Below are positions 1 through 6,215 of a stretch of DNA of 8,569 nucleotides, piece by piece. Each line of letters starts with the position of its first letter. Position 1 is the first letter of the stretch. The notes beneath the pieces were generated by a model. That model searched no databases. It was given only the letters and a program-made list of their open reading frames with translations, and was not told the origin of the DNA. Both the position numbers and the translations under genes were made by a program. Source of the stretch: Treponema sp. UBA1240 (GTDB lineage Bacteria > Spirochaetota > Spirochaetia > Treponematales > Treponemataceae); the NCBI GenBank assembly GCA_002308875.1, contig DBWK01000133.1, positions 290 to 8,858 of the forward strand. Reading direction: 5' to 3'.

Positions 1-212
1 ATGGAATATTCTTCAAGCCCGTTTTGCTTCCGGTTACTGAATTTGTCGAGGTGTGAGAATGCGGGTGTCAGAACCGGCATTGAAAAAGTTTCGCCCAAAA
101 TTCTTGTGGTAAGGTCAGCCTTTACCGAATCAATCAGCCGTTGTTCTATGAGAATGGAATCCATGTAACGTTCGGTTATTTCGTTAGCGTCAGAGAGTCT
201 TGTATAAGCCAT
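1..212 (-). CDS. FMN-dependent alpha-hydroxy-acid oxidase/dehydrogenase (lactate oxidase-like), N-terminal fragment
   Basis: The first 70 residues of a protein that continues beyond base 1. It begins MAYTRLSDANEITERYMDSI and continues with segments such as RLIDSVKADLTT, ILGETFSMPVLTPAFSHLDKF and NGLEEYS. This pattern (an arginine/isoleucine-aspartate helix, then F-G-x-x-F-S-x-P-V-x-T-P-A-F-S-H) matches the N-terminal part of FMN-dependent alpha-hydroxy-acid dehydrogenases, where the TPA segment lines the FMN site at the start of the TIM barrel. The family oxidises 2-hydroxy acids such as lactate to 2-oxo acids in the cytoplasm. The start is well supported: AAGGAG lies 7 bases upstream of the ATG. 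The gene overlaps the end of the preceding TIM-barrel gene by 23 bases, so the two are probably translationally coupled. The catalytic histidine and arginine lie outside the window, so substrate and activity cannot be judged. Confidence 0.75.
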   Translation of the reverse strand, partial: MAYTRLSDANEITERYMDSILIEQRLIDSVKADLTTRILGETFSMPVLTPAFSHLDKFSNRKQNGLEEYS

Positions 213-1023
213 TCAGTTGCTCCTTGAGATAAGTCAGATATTTGATGTATTGTTCGTCAGTTGTAAGATGTTCGAGAATAACCGGCATTTCGGAATCGAT
301 TGCGTTCATCTTTTCTACATAATAACGGAGAGGAAACTCGCCGTCACCGGGTCCGCATTCTTCCAGCCTGAACGTGTACTGCTCCGCCAGATGCACGTCT
401 TTTATGTGGCAGCTTTTGATTCTGTTACCAAGGACTTGTGCACATTCATCTACAAATTCTTTTGCGTTAAAATAGCGTTCCGCGGAGTTTGTCATATTGA
501 TTATGTCCATGTGGACGGCAAACCGGTCACGGTCTACGGCCTCTATCAGTTTTATGTATTCGCGCGGACTTGTAGGAATCATCCAGGGCATGGGCTCAAG
601 CGTAAAATACGTGTTTTTGATGTTCGCGCGGTCAATGATTTGCTGTACCATTGCAACCGTTTGTTTCCAAGCTTCATCAGAAAAGTTTGCTTTGTAGCCG
701 CCGTCCCAGCGGGGGCCGAATGCACCTGCAACATTGACCGCACACCTTGCGTTAAGAAAATCCGCAAGCCGCAGCTGGTTTACACAGTAGTCCATATTTG
801 CTTTGCGTTCGGCAGGGTCGGGTGAGAGCGCATTCCGCCAGATACCAACTTCTGCAATGGTTATTCCAGCTTTTTCGGCGGCTTCTTTGTACGCAATAAT
901 TTTTTGTTCGCTTTCGTTGCTCTGAACTGGAAAAACAACGGTTGAACAACCGAGCTTTACCTGGTTTTCTGCCCATTCTTCGGGAGAATTATGTTTTAAC
1001 GGTGAAGAAGTTCCAAGTCTCAT
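190..1023 (-). CDS. Xylose-isomerase-like TIM-barrel protein (sugar phosphate isomerase/epimerase family)
   Basis: A 277-residue cytoplasmic protein with the pattern of the AP endonuclease 2/xylose isomerase-like TIM-barrel family, which includes hydroxypyruvate isomerase, ketose 3-epimerases and inosose dehydratase. The four expected metal ligands can be placed: E143 (TLEPMPW), D173 (HMDIINM), H206 (SCHIKDV) and E251 (ILEHLTT). The second glutamate after a conserved histidine-bearing strand is typical of sugar isomerases and epimerases in this family. Length is normal and the protein looks intact. AGGAGG lies 9 bases before the ATG, a very strong site. It follows the Gfo/Idh gene by 19 bases and overlaps the hydroxy-acid oxidase gene, so it is part of a metabolic operon. 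The substrate cannot be deduced; isomerisation or epimerisation of a ketose, an inosose or a related acid is the likely chemistry. Confidence 0.85.
   Translation of the reverse strand: MRLGTSSPLKHNSPEEWAENQVKLGCSTVVFPVQSNESEQKIIAYKEAAEKAGITIAEVGIWRNALSPDPAERKANMDYCVNQLRLADFLNARCAVNVAGAFGPRWDGGYKANFSDEAWKQTVAMVQQIIDRANIKNTYFTLEPMPWMIPTSPREYIKLIEAVDRDRFAVHMDIINMTNSAERYFNAKEFVDECAQVLGNRIKSCHIKDVHLAEQYTFRLEECGPGDGEFPLRYYVEKMNAIDSEMPVILEHLTTDEQYIKYLTYLKEQLNGLYKTL
220..225 (-). promoter_or_regulatory. Shine-Dalgarno site of the hydroxy-acid oxidase gene
   Basis: AAGGAG on the minus strand, 7 bases before the ATG at 212. It lies inside the coding sequence of the upstream TIM-barrel gene and fixes the start of an open reading frame truncated by the window edge. 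Confidence 0.75.
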
Positions 1024-1032
1024 TTTTTGCTG

Positions 1033-1038
1033 CCTCCT
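1033..1038 (-). promoter_or_regulatory. Perfect Shine-Dalgarno site AGGAGG for the TIM-barrel gene
   Basis: AGGAGG on the minus strand, 9 bases before the ATG at 1023, in the 19-base gap after the Gfo/Idh stop codon. It is the strongest ribosome binding site in the window. Confidence 0.75.
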
Positions 1039-1042
1039 AAAA

Positions 1043-2017
1043 CTAATAACCGATTTCGCGGAATATGCGGTCCATCAGCTCCGCGTTCTTAATTGAAAAC
1101 TCCGGTGTGATGTGCGGTGTTTCACCGTTCATAATACACCGGTTGAGCTGCTCCAGTTCAAGCGCATAATTTTGTGGAACAACAATTTTCCGTTCAGCAA
1201 CGCTGCCACCTGTATAAATACGGTAGCTCACGTTGCCTTCCTGGTTGTATTCAACCTCGGAGCGTATCGAGCCTTTGCTTCCGTGAATATAAAGACGGTC
1301 AAAACGTGCATTGGTGTTTTCGCCGAGAACCATTCCCACATTAAGGCTTGCGCGCGCTCCGTTCTTAAAACGGATAATAGCCGCGGTCTGCAAATCAACG
1401 CCTTCGTCGGAGAATTCCGCGTCCGCTTTTACAAAGTCCGCTTCCGAATCTATAAGCGAGAGAATCATTGTAGTGCAGTAGCAGCCCAAGTCATAAAGCG
1501 CACCGCCGCCCAGTTCCTTGTGCAGGCGGAAGTCTTCCTTGTAACCCTGTGTAATGAACGCTGATTCAATGTAATCAACCTTGCCGATTTTTCCGCTTTG
1601 TACATCCTTTTTAAGGCTTTCCACATACGGACTGTGAAGGTATGCGTATGCTTCCATAAGATGAACGCCGTTTTCACGCGCGGTTGCAAACATTTTGCGA
1701 GCCTCATCCGCATTAAGCGCAAGCGGCTTTTCGCAGAGAACGTGTTTTCCTTTTTGGAGCGCCGCATTCACCCACTTTAAATGCAGATTGTTGGGCAGCG
1801 GAACATAAACCGCCTGCACATTGCTGTCGTCCAGCAGTTCTTCGTAGCTGCCGTAGAATTTTTCAAAACCAAATTCGTGTTTGAACGCTTCTGCCTTTTC
1901 TTTGTTGCGACCGGCTATGGCATAAAGTTCGCAGTGCCCGGCGAGCTTCATTCCGGGAATTGTGCACCAGTGCGCAATGTTAGCCGTGCCGAGCACGCCC
2001 CATTTTATTTTCTGCAT
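1043..2017 (-). CDS. Gfo/Idh/MocA-family NAD(P)-dependent oxidoreductase (dihydrodiol dehydrogenase-like)
   Basis: A 324-residue protein with an N-terminal Rossmann fold (GVLGTANIA, residues 7-15 region), the family signature CEKP with the catalytic lysine K97, and GGGALYDLGCY at about 170-180, which places D176 and Y180 in the C-terminal alpha/beta domain beside the active site. An arginine at 37 follows the second strand (AIAGRN), a position often linked to NADP preference; that preference is inferred. Members oxidise or reduce sugars, inositols and dihydrodiols in the cytoplasm. The best start is the ATG at 2017, since AAGGAG lies 6 bases before it; the in-frame ATG at 2023 touches that site and is too close. 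It sits 30 bases after the aldo/keto reductase gene and 19 bases before the TIM-barrel gene, as expected in one operon. The exact substrate is unknown. Confidence 0.88.
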   Translation of the reverse strand: MQKIKWGVLGTANIAHWCTIPGMKLAGHCELYAIAGRNKEKAEAFKHEFGFEKFYGSYEELLDDSNVQAVYVPLPNNLHLKWVNAALQKGKHVLCEKPLALNADEARKMFATARENGVHLMEAYAYLHSPYVESLKKDVQSGKIGKVDYIESAFITQGYKEDFRLHKELGGGALYDLGCYCTTMILSLIDSEADFVKADAEFSDEGVDLQTAAIIRFKNGARASLNVGMVLGENTNARFDRLYIHGSKGSIRSEVEYNQEGNVSYRIYTGGSVAERKIVVPQNYALELEQLNRCIMNGETPHITPEFSIKNAELMDRIFREIGY

Positions 2018-2023
2018 TTGCAT

Positions 2024-2029
2024 CTCCTT
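2024..2029 (-). promoter_or_regulatory. Shine-Dalgarno site that decides the Gfo/Idh start
   Basis: AAGGAG on the minus strand. It abuts the ATG at 2023 with no spacing but stands 6 bases from the ATG at 2017, so the downstream start is the functional one. Confidence 0.7.
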
Positions 2030-2047
2030 TTTCGCTTTTATGAAACG

Positions 2048-2926
2048 TTACACATTCGCCGGATTGCTTTTTCTGTCGGGAATTACAAAGTCGGGATGTT
2101 CGCCCAACCATGCTGTCTGCGGCATATATGATAACAGGGATACGTCGTCATCGCAAAGTTCAAAATCAAACACATCAAGGTTAGATTTCATGTGCGCGGG
2201 TGAAGAAGCTTTTGGTATGGGCAGAATGCCTTTTTGGAGCAGAAAACGCAGGTTTATCTGCTGAATGCTTTTGCCGTATTTTTGGGCAAGGCGTACGAGA
2301 ATTGAATTACCGATTGTGGCGTTTTCTCTGCCTCTGCCTAGCGGACTCCATGCCATAGGCAGAACGTTGTTTGCCTTGCAAAAAGCGACAGCCGCTTCCT
2401 GTGACCATCCCGGATGGAGTTCCAGCTGGTCAACAACGGGCTTTATTGTACAGTTGGCAAGGATATTCGCAAGATGGTGCGGAAGAAAGTTACTCAAGCC
2501 GAGCCGTTTTACTTTGCCCTGCTTTACAAGTTCTTCCATTGCATGCCAGGTTTCTGCGTCCAGCTGCTTCCAGTTTTCGTCATCGGCACCGGTTTGCCGC
2601 GGCCAGTGTATCATATAAATGTCAATGTAATCGGTCTGCAAACGGTTGAGTGATTTGTCACAGGCTTTGCGTACGTTGTCCGCGCCCATCTCGTCTATCC
2701 AGAGTTTTGTTTCGAGAATAACGTCTTTTCGTGCAATGCCGCTTTCCTTAAGCGCGTTTCCGAGTGAGCGTTCCGTTTCGTAAAGCGAGGCGGTGTCAAA
2801 AAAGCGGTAGCCGCATTCAATCGCCTGCAGGATAATCGCTTTGTTGTCTTTGAACTCTTCGTTATATGTACCAAAGCCTATTTTTGGAATTTTGCTGCCG
2901 TCGTTAAGTGTGTAAAATTCGTTCAT
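2048..2926 (-). CDS. Aldo/keto reductase, NAD(P)H-dependent
   Basis: A 292-residue TIM-barrel oxidoreductase of the aldo/keto reductase superfamily, cytoplasmic, reducing aldehydes or ketones of sugars and other small carbonyls. It begins MNEFYTLNDGSKIPKIGFGT, the usual first strand. The full catalytic tetrad is visible: D44 and Y49 (FFDTASLYETE), K74 (LETKLW) and H107 (YMIHWP). Later family motifs are GLSNF, VDQLELHPGW and AWSPLGRG. The C-terminal cofactor region reads IPKASSPAHMKSNLDVFDFEL, corresponding to the I-P-K-x-S nucleotide-binding motif. The reading frame is open upstream to an ATG at 2962, but the ATG at 2926 matches the family N-terminus and has AGGAGA 10 bases before it. It is the first gene of the four-gene metabolic group. 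No convincing promoter was found in the 166 bases before it. Confidence 0.92.
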   Translation of the reverse strand: MNEFYTLNDGSKIPKIGFGTYNEEFKDNKAIILQAIECGYRFFDTASLYETERSLGNALKESGIARKDVILETKLWIDEMGADNVRKACDKSLNRLQTDYIDIYMIHWPRQTGADDENWKQLDAETWHAMEELVKQGKVKRLGLSNFLPHHLANILANCTIKPVVDQLELHPGWSQEAAVAFCKANNVLPMAWSPLGRGRENATIGNSILVRLAQKYGKSIQQINLRFLLQKGILPIPKASSPAHMKSNLDVFDFELCDDDVSLLSYMPQTAWLGEHPDFVIPDRKSNPANV

Positions 2927-2936
2927 TTTTTCATAT

Positions 2937-2942
2937 TCTCCT
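2937..2942 (-). promoter_or_regulatory. Shine-Dalgarno site of the aldo/keto reductase gene
   Basis: AGGAGA on the minus strand, 10 bases before the ATG at 2926. It lies inside the upstream extension of the reading frame, which argues that the extension to 2962 is not translated. Confidence 0.7.
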
Positions 2943-3049
2943 GTTTTATCCGGTGGTATCAATGCTATTATCCTATATTACAGCGGTTTTACTTGTATAA
3001 ATATGAGTTTTTGTTGTAAGAAAATATACAGTTTTGCCGTTTTTTTTGT

Positions 3050-3084
3050 GCTGCAACCGGTTCCGCAGGGCGAATAATTACAGC
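3050..3084 (-). other. RNA stem-loop after the flavin-reductase gene
   Basis: In the minus-strand transcript, GCTGTAATT pairs with GGTTGCAGC (nine pairs, three of them G-U). Between them TTCGC can pair with GCGGAA around a three-base loop with a one-base bulge. Three of the outer pairs work only as G-U in the minus-strand RNA and would mismatch in a plus-strand RNA, so the structure belongs to the minus-strand message. It starts 8 bases after the flavin-reductase stop codon. It is followed by a run of A, not U, so it is not a standard intrinsic terminator. It may stabilise an mRNA 3' end, or be chance. Confidence 0.35.
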
Positions 3085-3092
3085 AAATCCCG

Positions 3093-3695
3093 CTATTTGT
3101 CAGTCATGCGCTTTCTTGGTTCGCCCCACTGACCAAGGTATTTTCCGTTGATTGATTCGTAGGTGGTTTCGCCGCAGGTAAGTACAGGTGCTGCTTTTTT
3201 GAGTCGTTCTATAAAAGGAATGCTCTTATCGAGCAGACTTTCTTCCACAGAGACATTGCAAATTTCACAGACAAAAAGGTCACTGTTCGCCGCAAGGTGT
3301 ATCTCTTTTTGAACCTTAAGCTCATAAGTTACCGGACTTTCGGCGATTGTCGGCACATCAAGCACCTTACCCTGTTCCACAGTGGGCATAAACTTCATCT
3401 TGTCTTTTGCGGTTCTGCCGTAAGTTGTACCGTAGTAATCGGCAAGTGGCAGCAGTTCTTCTGTTACAAGATTCGCGGAAAAAACACCGTTCTTTCGGAT
3501 TCGATCCTTGGTCAGTTTTTCTTCGCCGATGCAGGCCATAACGCCAAGATGCGAACCTCCCTCACTTTGTGTATGAATGTAGCTGAACCAGCAGAAAAGA
3601 CCGAAATCGGGCGTACCGTCTTCTTTTTTTGTGCCATACAAAAACAATGTCTGCGGACAAAAATCATTGTGAAAATTGTTGCTCGTCTTTGCCAT
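3093..3695 (-). CDS. Flavin reductase family protein (FMN-binding split barrel)
   Basis: A 200-residue cytoplasmic protein of the flavin reductase/flavoredoxin type, which binds FMN and uses it for electron transfer or NAD(P)H-dependent flavin reduction. Recognisable family stretches, in order, are CPQTLFLYGTKKEDGTPDFG (13-32), LFCWFSYI (33-40), GVMACIGEEKLTKDRI (51-66), VFSANLVTEELLPLADYYG (71-89), KVLDVPTIAESP (110-121) and, near the end, LGQWGEPRKR (187-196). Length is normal. Residues 41-48 (HTQSEGGS) fill a surface loop that is variable in relatives. The start has a weak site, AAAGAGA, 5 bases upstream. The gene begins only 17 bases after the HD-GYP gene stops, so both are probably on one mRNA. 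The physiological electron partner is unknown; a functional link to c-di-GMP signalling is not evident. Confidence 0.85.
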   Translation of the reverse strand: MAKTSNNFHNDFCPQTLFLYGTKKEDGTPDFGLFCWFSYIHTQSEGGSHLGVMACIGEEKLTKDRIRKNGVFSANLVTEELLPLADYYGTTYGRTAKDKMKFMPTVEQGKVLDVPTIAESPVTYELKVQKEIHLAANSDLFVCEICNVSVEESLLDKSIPFIERLKKAAPVLTCGETTYESINGKYLGQWGEPRKRMTDK

Positions 3696-3712
3696 ATAAT
3701 TCTCTTTACCTG

Positions 3713-6127
3713 TTATATTTCTCTCATGGAATAATCCGTATCTTCATCAATCAGCTGAATCATAATATTAGCATATTTCGGATCAAACTGTGTTCCAATA
3801 CCTTTTTCAATTTCTGCCCTTACTTGTTTTTGCGGCATTACATCGCGGTAATTTCTTCGGCTTGCCATTGTATCGTATGAATCCGCTACCGCTATAATTC
3901 TGGCTTCTTCCGGTATTTGTTCGCCGCAAAGACCGTCGGGATAACCGCCGCCGCCAAACCGTTCGTGATGCCACTTTGCACCGATTGCAAGGTTCTTTCT
4001 GTCCTTGATGCGTGATAAAATCTCGTTTCCTATTAAAGGATGTTTTTTTATCACTTCATATTCTTCGTCCGTAAGTCCTGAAGGCTTGTTTATTACTTCG
4101 TCCGGTATTCCGATTTTGCCAACATCGTGCAGCAGAGCCATCATATAAATTTCATCCTGCTTTGATTTGCTGCAGCCGGCTCTTTCCGCAATCATCTTCG
4201 AATAAACGGCAACTCTCGCGGAATGACCATTTGTATAAGTATCTTTTGCATCTATGGCGGCGGCGAGTGCGCTTACAACCTGTACGTTCATTTCTTCAAC
4301 TTCTTTGCCGTAAAGCTGTTCGTTTTTGTAGCCCAAATAATAAAAGAAAGAAATGAGGAAGAAAACTAAAAGTGACACCATGATATTTGTGAGAAGTTGT
4401 GAGTAAACGTTTTCAAAAAGCTCTGCGTTGCTAACTACAATCAACTCAAACCATTGGTTCATAATGGGGCAGACAAAAACTGTGCATTTTTCATCGTCTA
4501 TAATCTCGTTGAATTTTCCATCGTTTACCGCGGACATTTTGTCTAAAAACTCAGAACCATAAATGTCGGATATATTTTTCCCGTTAAAAAACTCATTCCG
4601 ATGGGCTATAATAAATCCGTCTGTATTGACGACCATTGACCAGCCCCTGCCGGCAATATCTGTTTTTTCAGTTACATTTCTGATGTAATTTATAGCAACG
4701 TCCAAACAAACCATGCTATGAAAACCTTCGGAAGAAGGAATGCTTTTTGCAAGCGTTATAACAACAGAACCGGTCTGCGCATCCACATACGGCGAAACAA
4801 TAACAATTTTTCCGGCTGCATCCAAAGCAGCTTTATACCAGGTTCTTGATTCGGGCACATAATCATCGGGCGGAATCCAACCGGTTCCGTCCATGTAGAT
4901 TCCGTTTACATAAGCATAAATTCCGGTGGAATACTCATCAAACTCTTTGGGCTGCATTTTTGTTTGGTTTGTAAGAGAAGTTAGAATCTCTTCCGATGAT
5001 GCCCTGTTCTGAACCAACCGCTCAACGTTATCTGCGGCAACACGCAGCGTAGCTTCAGCTACTGTAAGATAGTTTTCCAGATGCGTTGCCGTCATTTTTA
5101 CCTTATTCTCACCGTCTTCAAAAACACCGGTTACTGAAACGTTATAATAGCTTCTTGTATTTAAGATAACGGCAAACATCATCAGTACAAAAGTAAATAC
5201 AATAGTGAATATCAGATTGAACCTGTTGCGGTTCAAAATCACATTTTCATGCTGTTTTTTTTCGCCGCTGCGCTGGAAAACTGCAAGCTTATGGAGCAAA
5301 AAGAGAATTATACAGACCACCGCCACAGATATCAAAAAAAGCATAAGGGTGATTTTATCTTGCAGGGAATCACGGGAAAGTGTGGCAACAAAGTAACCAC
5401 CCATGCATAACGTGATAATCACAAAAGAAAGGATGGCTTGAACTGTTGCCTGAAAACGGAGCTTGGTTGTGTTTTTTTCTATCTTTATTTGAGATTCTGA
5501 TTCCTGATCCCGGTTCATGCCCCAAACGAAAAACACTGTAACTATTGCAGCTAAAATTTCACAATAAAAGTAAGGATTTACAGAATTGTCCCAGTCAAAG
5601 CAAGAGGCAGTCCACATTCCGTAAGTAAAACATTCATATAAAAGAATCAGTGCCGCCAAATACGGAAAATGCGCTCCGTTCTTTTTGTTATGCGCATAAT
5701 ACAGCAGTTCGCCTGTACAAAAAATCATTACAAGTGTTGTTATGCTTACTTGCCAGATGTTGTTAAAAATGGCGCCGAACTGAATATACAGTATAAGCTG
5801 CGGAATATTTGTCAAAACAGGCCACAGCATCAGCGGATAAAAACGGCGGTTACCGTGTTCTTTTCGAAGATTGTAAACGGCAAGAAAAAGAAAAACGTAT
5901 CCCACATTCCAGCCAAGGTTAGCCGCAAAGCTTGATACCGTAGGACAGGAATCCATTACAAGAACGTAGATGGTCCAGTAATAATCACTTAAAAAATGAG
6001 CAAGAAAATAAATTACAAGAAAAAGGTATGTGCGTTTAGGAACTTCAATATACTTAAAAAGGCAGCCTAAAAGACCAACAATAGTACAGAATAAGGTAAA
6101 AATACTTTCAAAACTTTCAAATGTCAT
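3713..6127 (-). CDS. Multi-pass membrane receptor with dCACHE sensor and HD-GYP c-di-GMP phosphodiesterase domain
   Basis: An 804-residue inner-membrane protein. Residues 1-205 hold about seven hydrophobic helices (near 8-24, 34-55, 71-86, 96-118, 125-145, 154-172, 187-204). Three more follow near 226-250, 258-284 and 302-322. Residues 323-575 form a periplasmic dCACHE domain, closed by an eleventh helix at 577-600. The cytoplasmic HD-GYP domain covers about 610-795. Key residues are present: H635 (NGHS), HD at 667-668 followed by GKIGIPD, H696 (KKHP), HHE at 720-722, GYP at 728-730 and D749 (VADS), so it should hydrolyse c-di-GMP. One oddity is G725, where the usual HHExxDGxGYP signature has aspartate. 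The dCACHE domain carries Y423, R428, W430, Y431, Y447, D449 and D476, the spacing of the amino-acid-binding subclass. Topology is consistent: seven helices, a hairpin, then out and back in. A promoter and AGGA site precede it. Confidence 0.92.
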   Translation of the reverse strand: MTFESFESIFTLFCTIVGLLGCLFKYIEVPKRTYLFLVIYFLAHFLSDYYWTIYVLVMDSCPTVSSFAANLGWNVGYVFLFLAVYNLRKEHGNRRFYPLMLWPVLTNIPQLILYIQFGAIFNNIWQVSITTLVMIFCTGELLYYAHNKKNGAHFPYLAALILLYECFTYGMWTASCFDWDNSVNPYFYCEILAAIVTVFFVWGMNRDQESESQIKIEKNTTKLRFQATVQAILSFVIITLCMGGYFVATLSRDSLQDKITLMLFLISVAVVCIILFLLHKLAVFQRSGEKKQHENVILNRNRFNLIFTIVFTFVLMMFAVILNTRSYYNVSVTGVFEDGENKVKMTATHLENYLTVAEATLRVAADNVERLVQNRASSEEILTSLTNQTKMQPKEFDEYSTGIYAYVNGIYMDGTGWIPPDDYVPESRTWYKAALDAAGKIVIVSPYVDAQTGSVVITLAKSIPSSEGFHSMVCLDVAINYIRNVTEKTDIAGRGWSMVVNTDGFIIAHRNEFFNGKNISDIYGSEFLDKMSAVNDGKFNEIIDDEKCTVFVCPIMNQWFELIVVSNAELFENVYSQLLTNIMVSLLVFFLISFFYYLGYKNEQLYGKEVEEMNVQVVSALAAAIDAKDTYTNGHSARVAVYSKMIAERAGCSKSKQDEIYMMALLHDVGKIGIPDEVINKPSGLTDEEYEVIKKHPLIGNEILSRIKDRKNLAIGAKWHHERFGGGGYPDGLCGEQIPEEARIIAVADSYDTMASRRNYRDVMPQKQVRAEIEKGIGTQFDPKYANIMIQLIDEDTDYSMREI

Positions 6128-6136
6128 AACTTTTTA

Positions 6137-6140
6137 TCCT
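6137..6140 (-). promoter_or_regulatory. Shine-Dalgarno site of the HD-GYP receptor gene
   Basis: AGGA (within TAGGAT) on the minus strand, 9 bases before the ATG at 6127. With the predicted transcription start near 6141, the leader would be only about 14 bases and would begin almost at this site. Confidence 0.55.
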
Positions 6141-6147
6141 ACGATAA

Positions 6148-6175
6148 AGTATAACATGAAAAGTTAAAAAATCAA
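6148..6175 (-). promoter_or_regulatory. Predicted sigma-70 promoter of the HD-GYP receptor gene
   Basis: On the minus strand, TTGATT (6170-6175, two mismatches from TTGACA) is separated by 16 bases from TATACT (6148-6153, two mismatches from TATAAT). Transcription would start near 6141. The site lies in the 88-base gap after the TPR gene, so the receptor and flavin-reductase genes may be transcribed independently of it. No clear intrinsic terminator was found in that gap. Confidence 0.55.
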
Positions 6176-6215
6176 AGAAAAACAGGCTTTGTAATGTAAG
6201 AATACAGAACTGTGT

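Larger units (their letters stand above)
2927..3092. other. Intergenic gap between the flavin-reductase and aldo/keto reductase genes
   Basis: 166 bases, AT-rich, holding the hairpin at 3050-3084 and the aldo/keto reductase ribosome site at 2937-2942. Several AT-rich hexamers resemble -10 boxes on the minus strand (TAATAT near 2975-2980, TATATT further upstream), but none has a credible -35 box at 16-18 bases. A promoter for the metabolic operon is expected here from the gap size but could not be identified. Confidence 0.5.

Noticed and set aside
217..825. A 202-codon open frame on the plus strand
   Set aside because: It lies wholly opposite the TIM-barrel gene, which has clear family motifs and a strong ribosome site. 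Its own translation resembles no family.
2018..2023. ATG at 2023 as start of the Gfo/Idh gene
   Set aside because: It directly touches the AAGGAG site, leaving no spacing. The ATG at 2017 is correctly placed.
2927..2962. A 12-residue N-terminal extension of the aldo/keto reductase from an ATG at 2962
   Set aside because: The ATG at 2926 has AGGAGA at a normal distance and begins where the family does; the extension contains the ribosome site itself.
3037..3060. Possible intrinsic terminator formed by a T-run and a GC-rich hairpin
   Set aside because: The eight T residues precede the hairpin on the plus strand, and become A residues after the hairpin on the minus strand, so neither direction has stem followed by U-tract.
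6176..6215. Terminator after the TPR gene
   Set aside because: Short ACAG/CTGT pairings near a T-rich stretch were seen, but the stems are only about four pairs, too weak to call.
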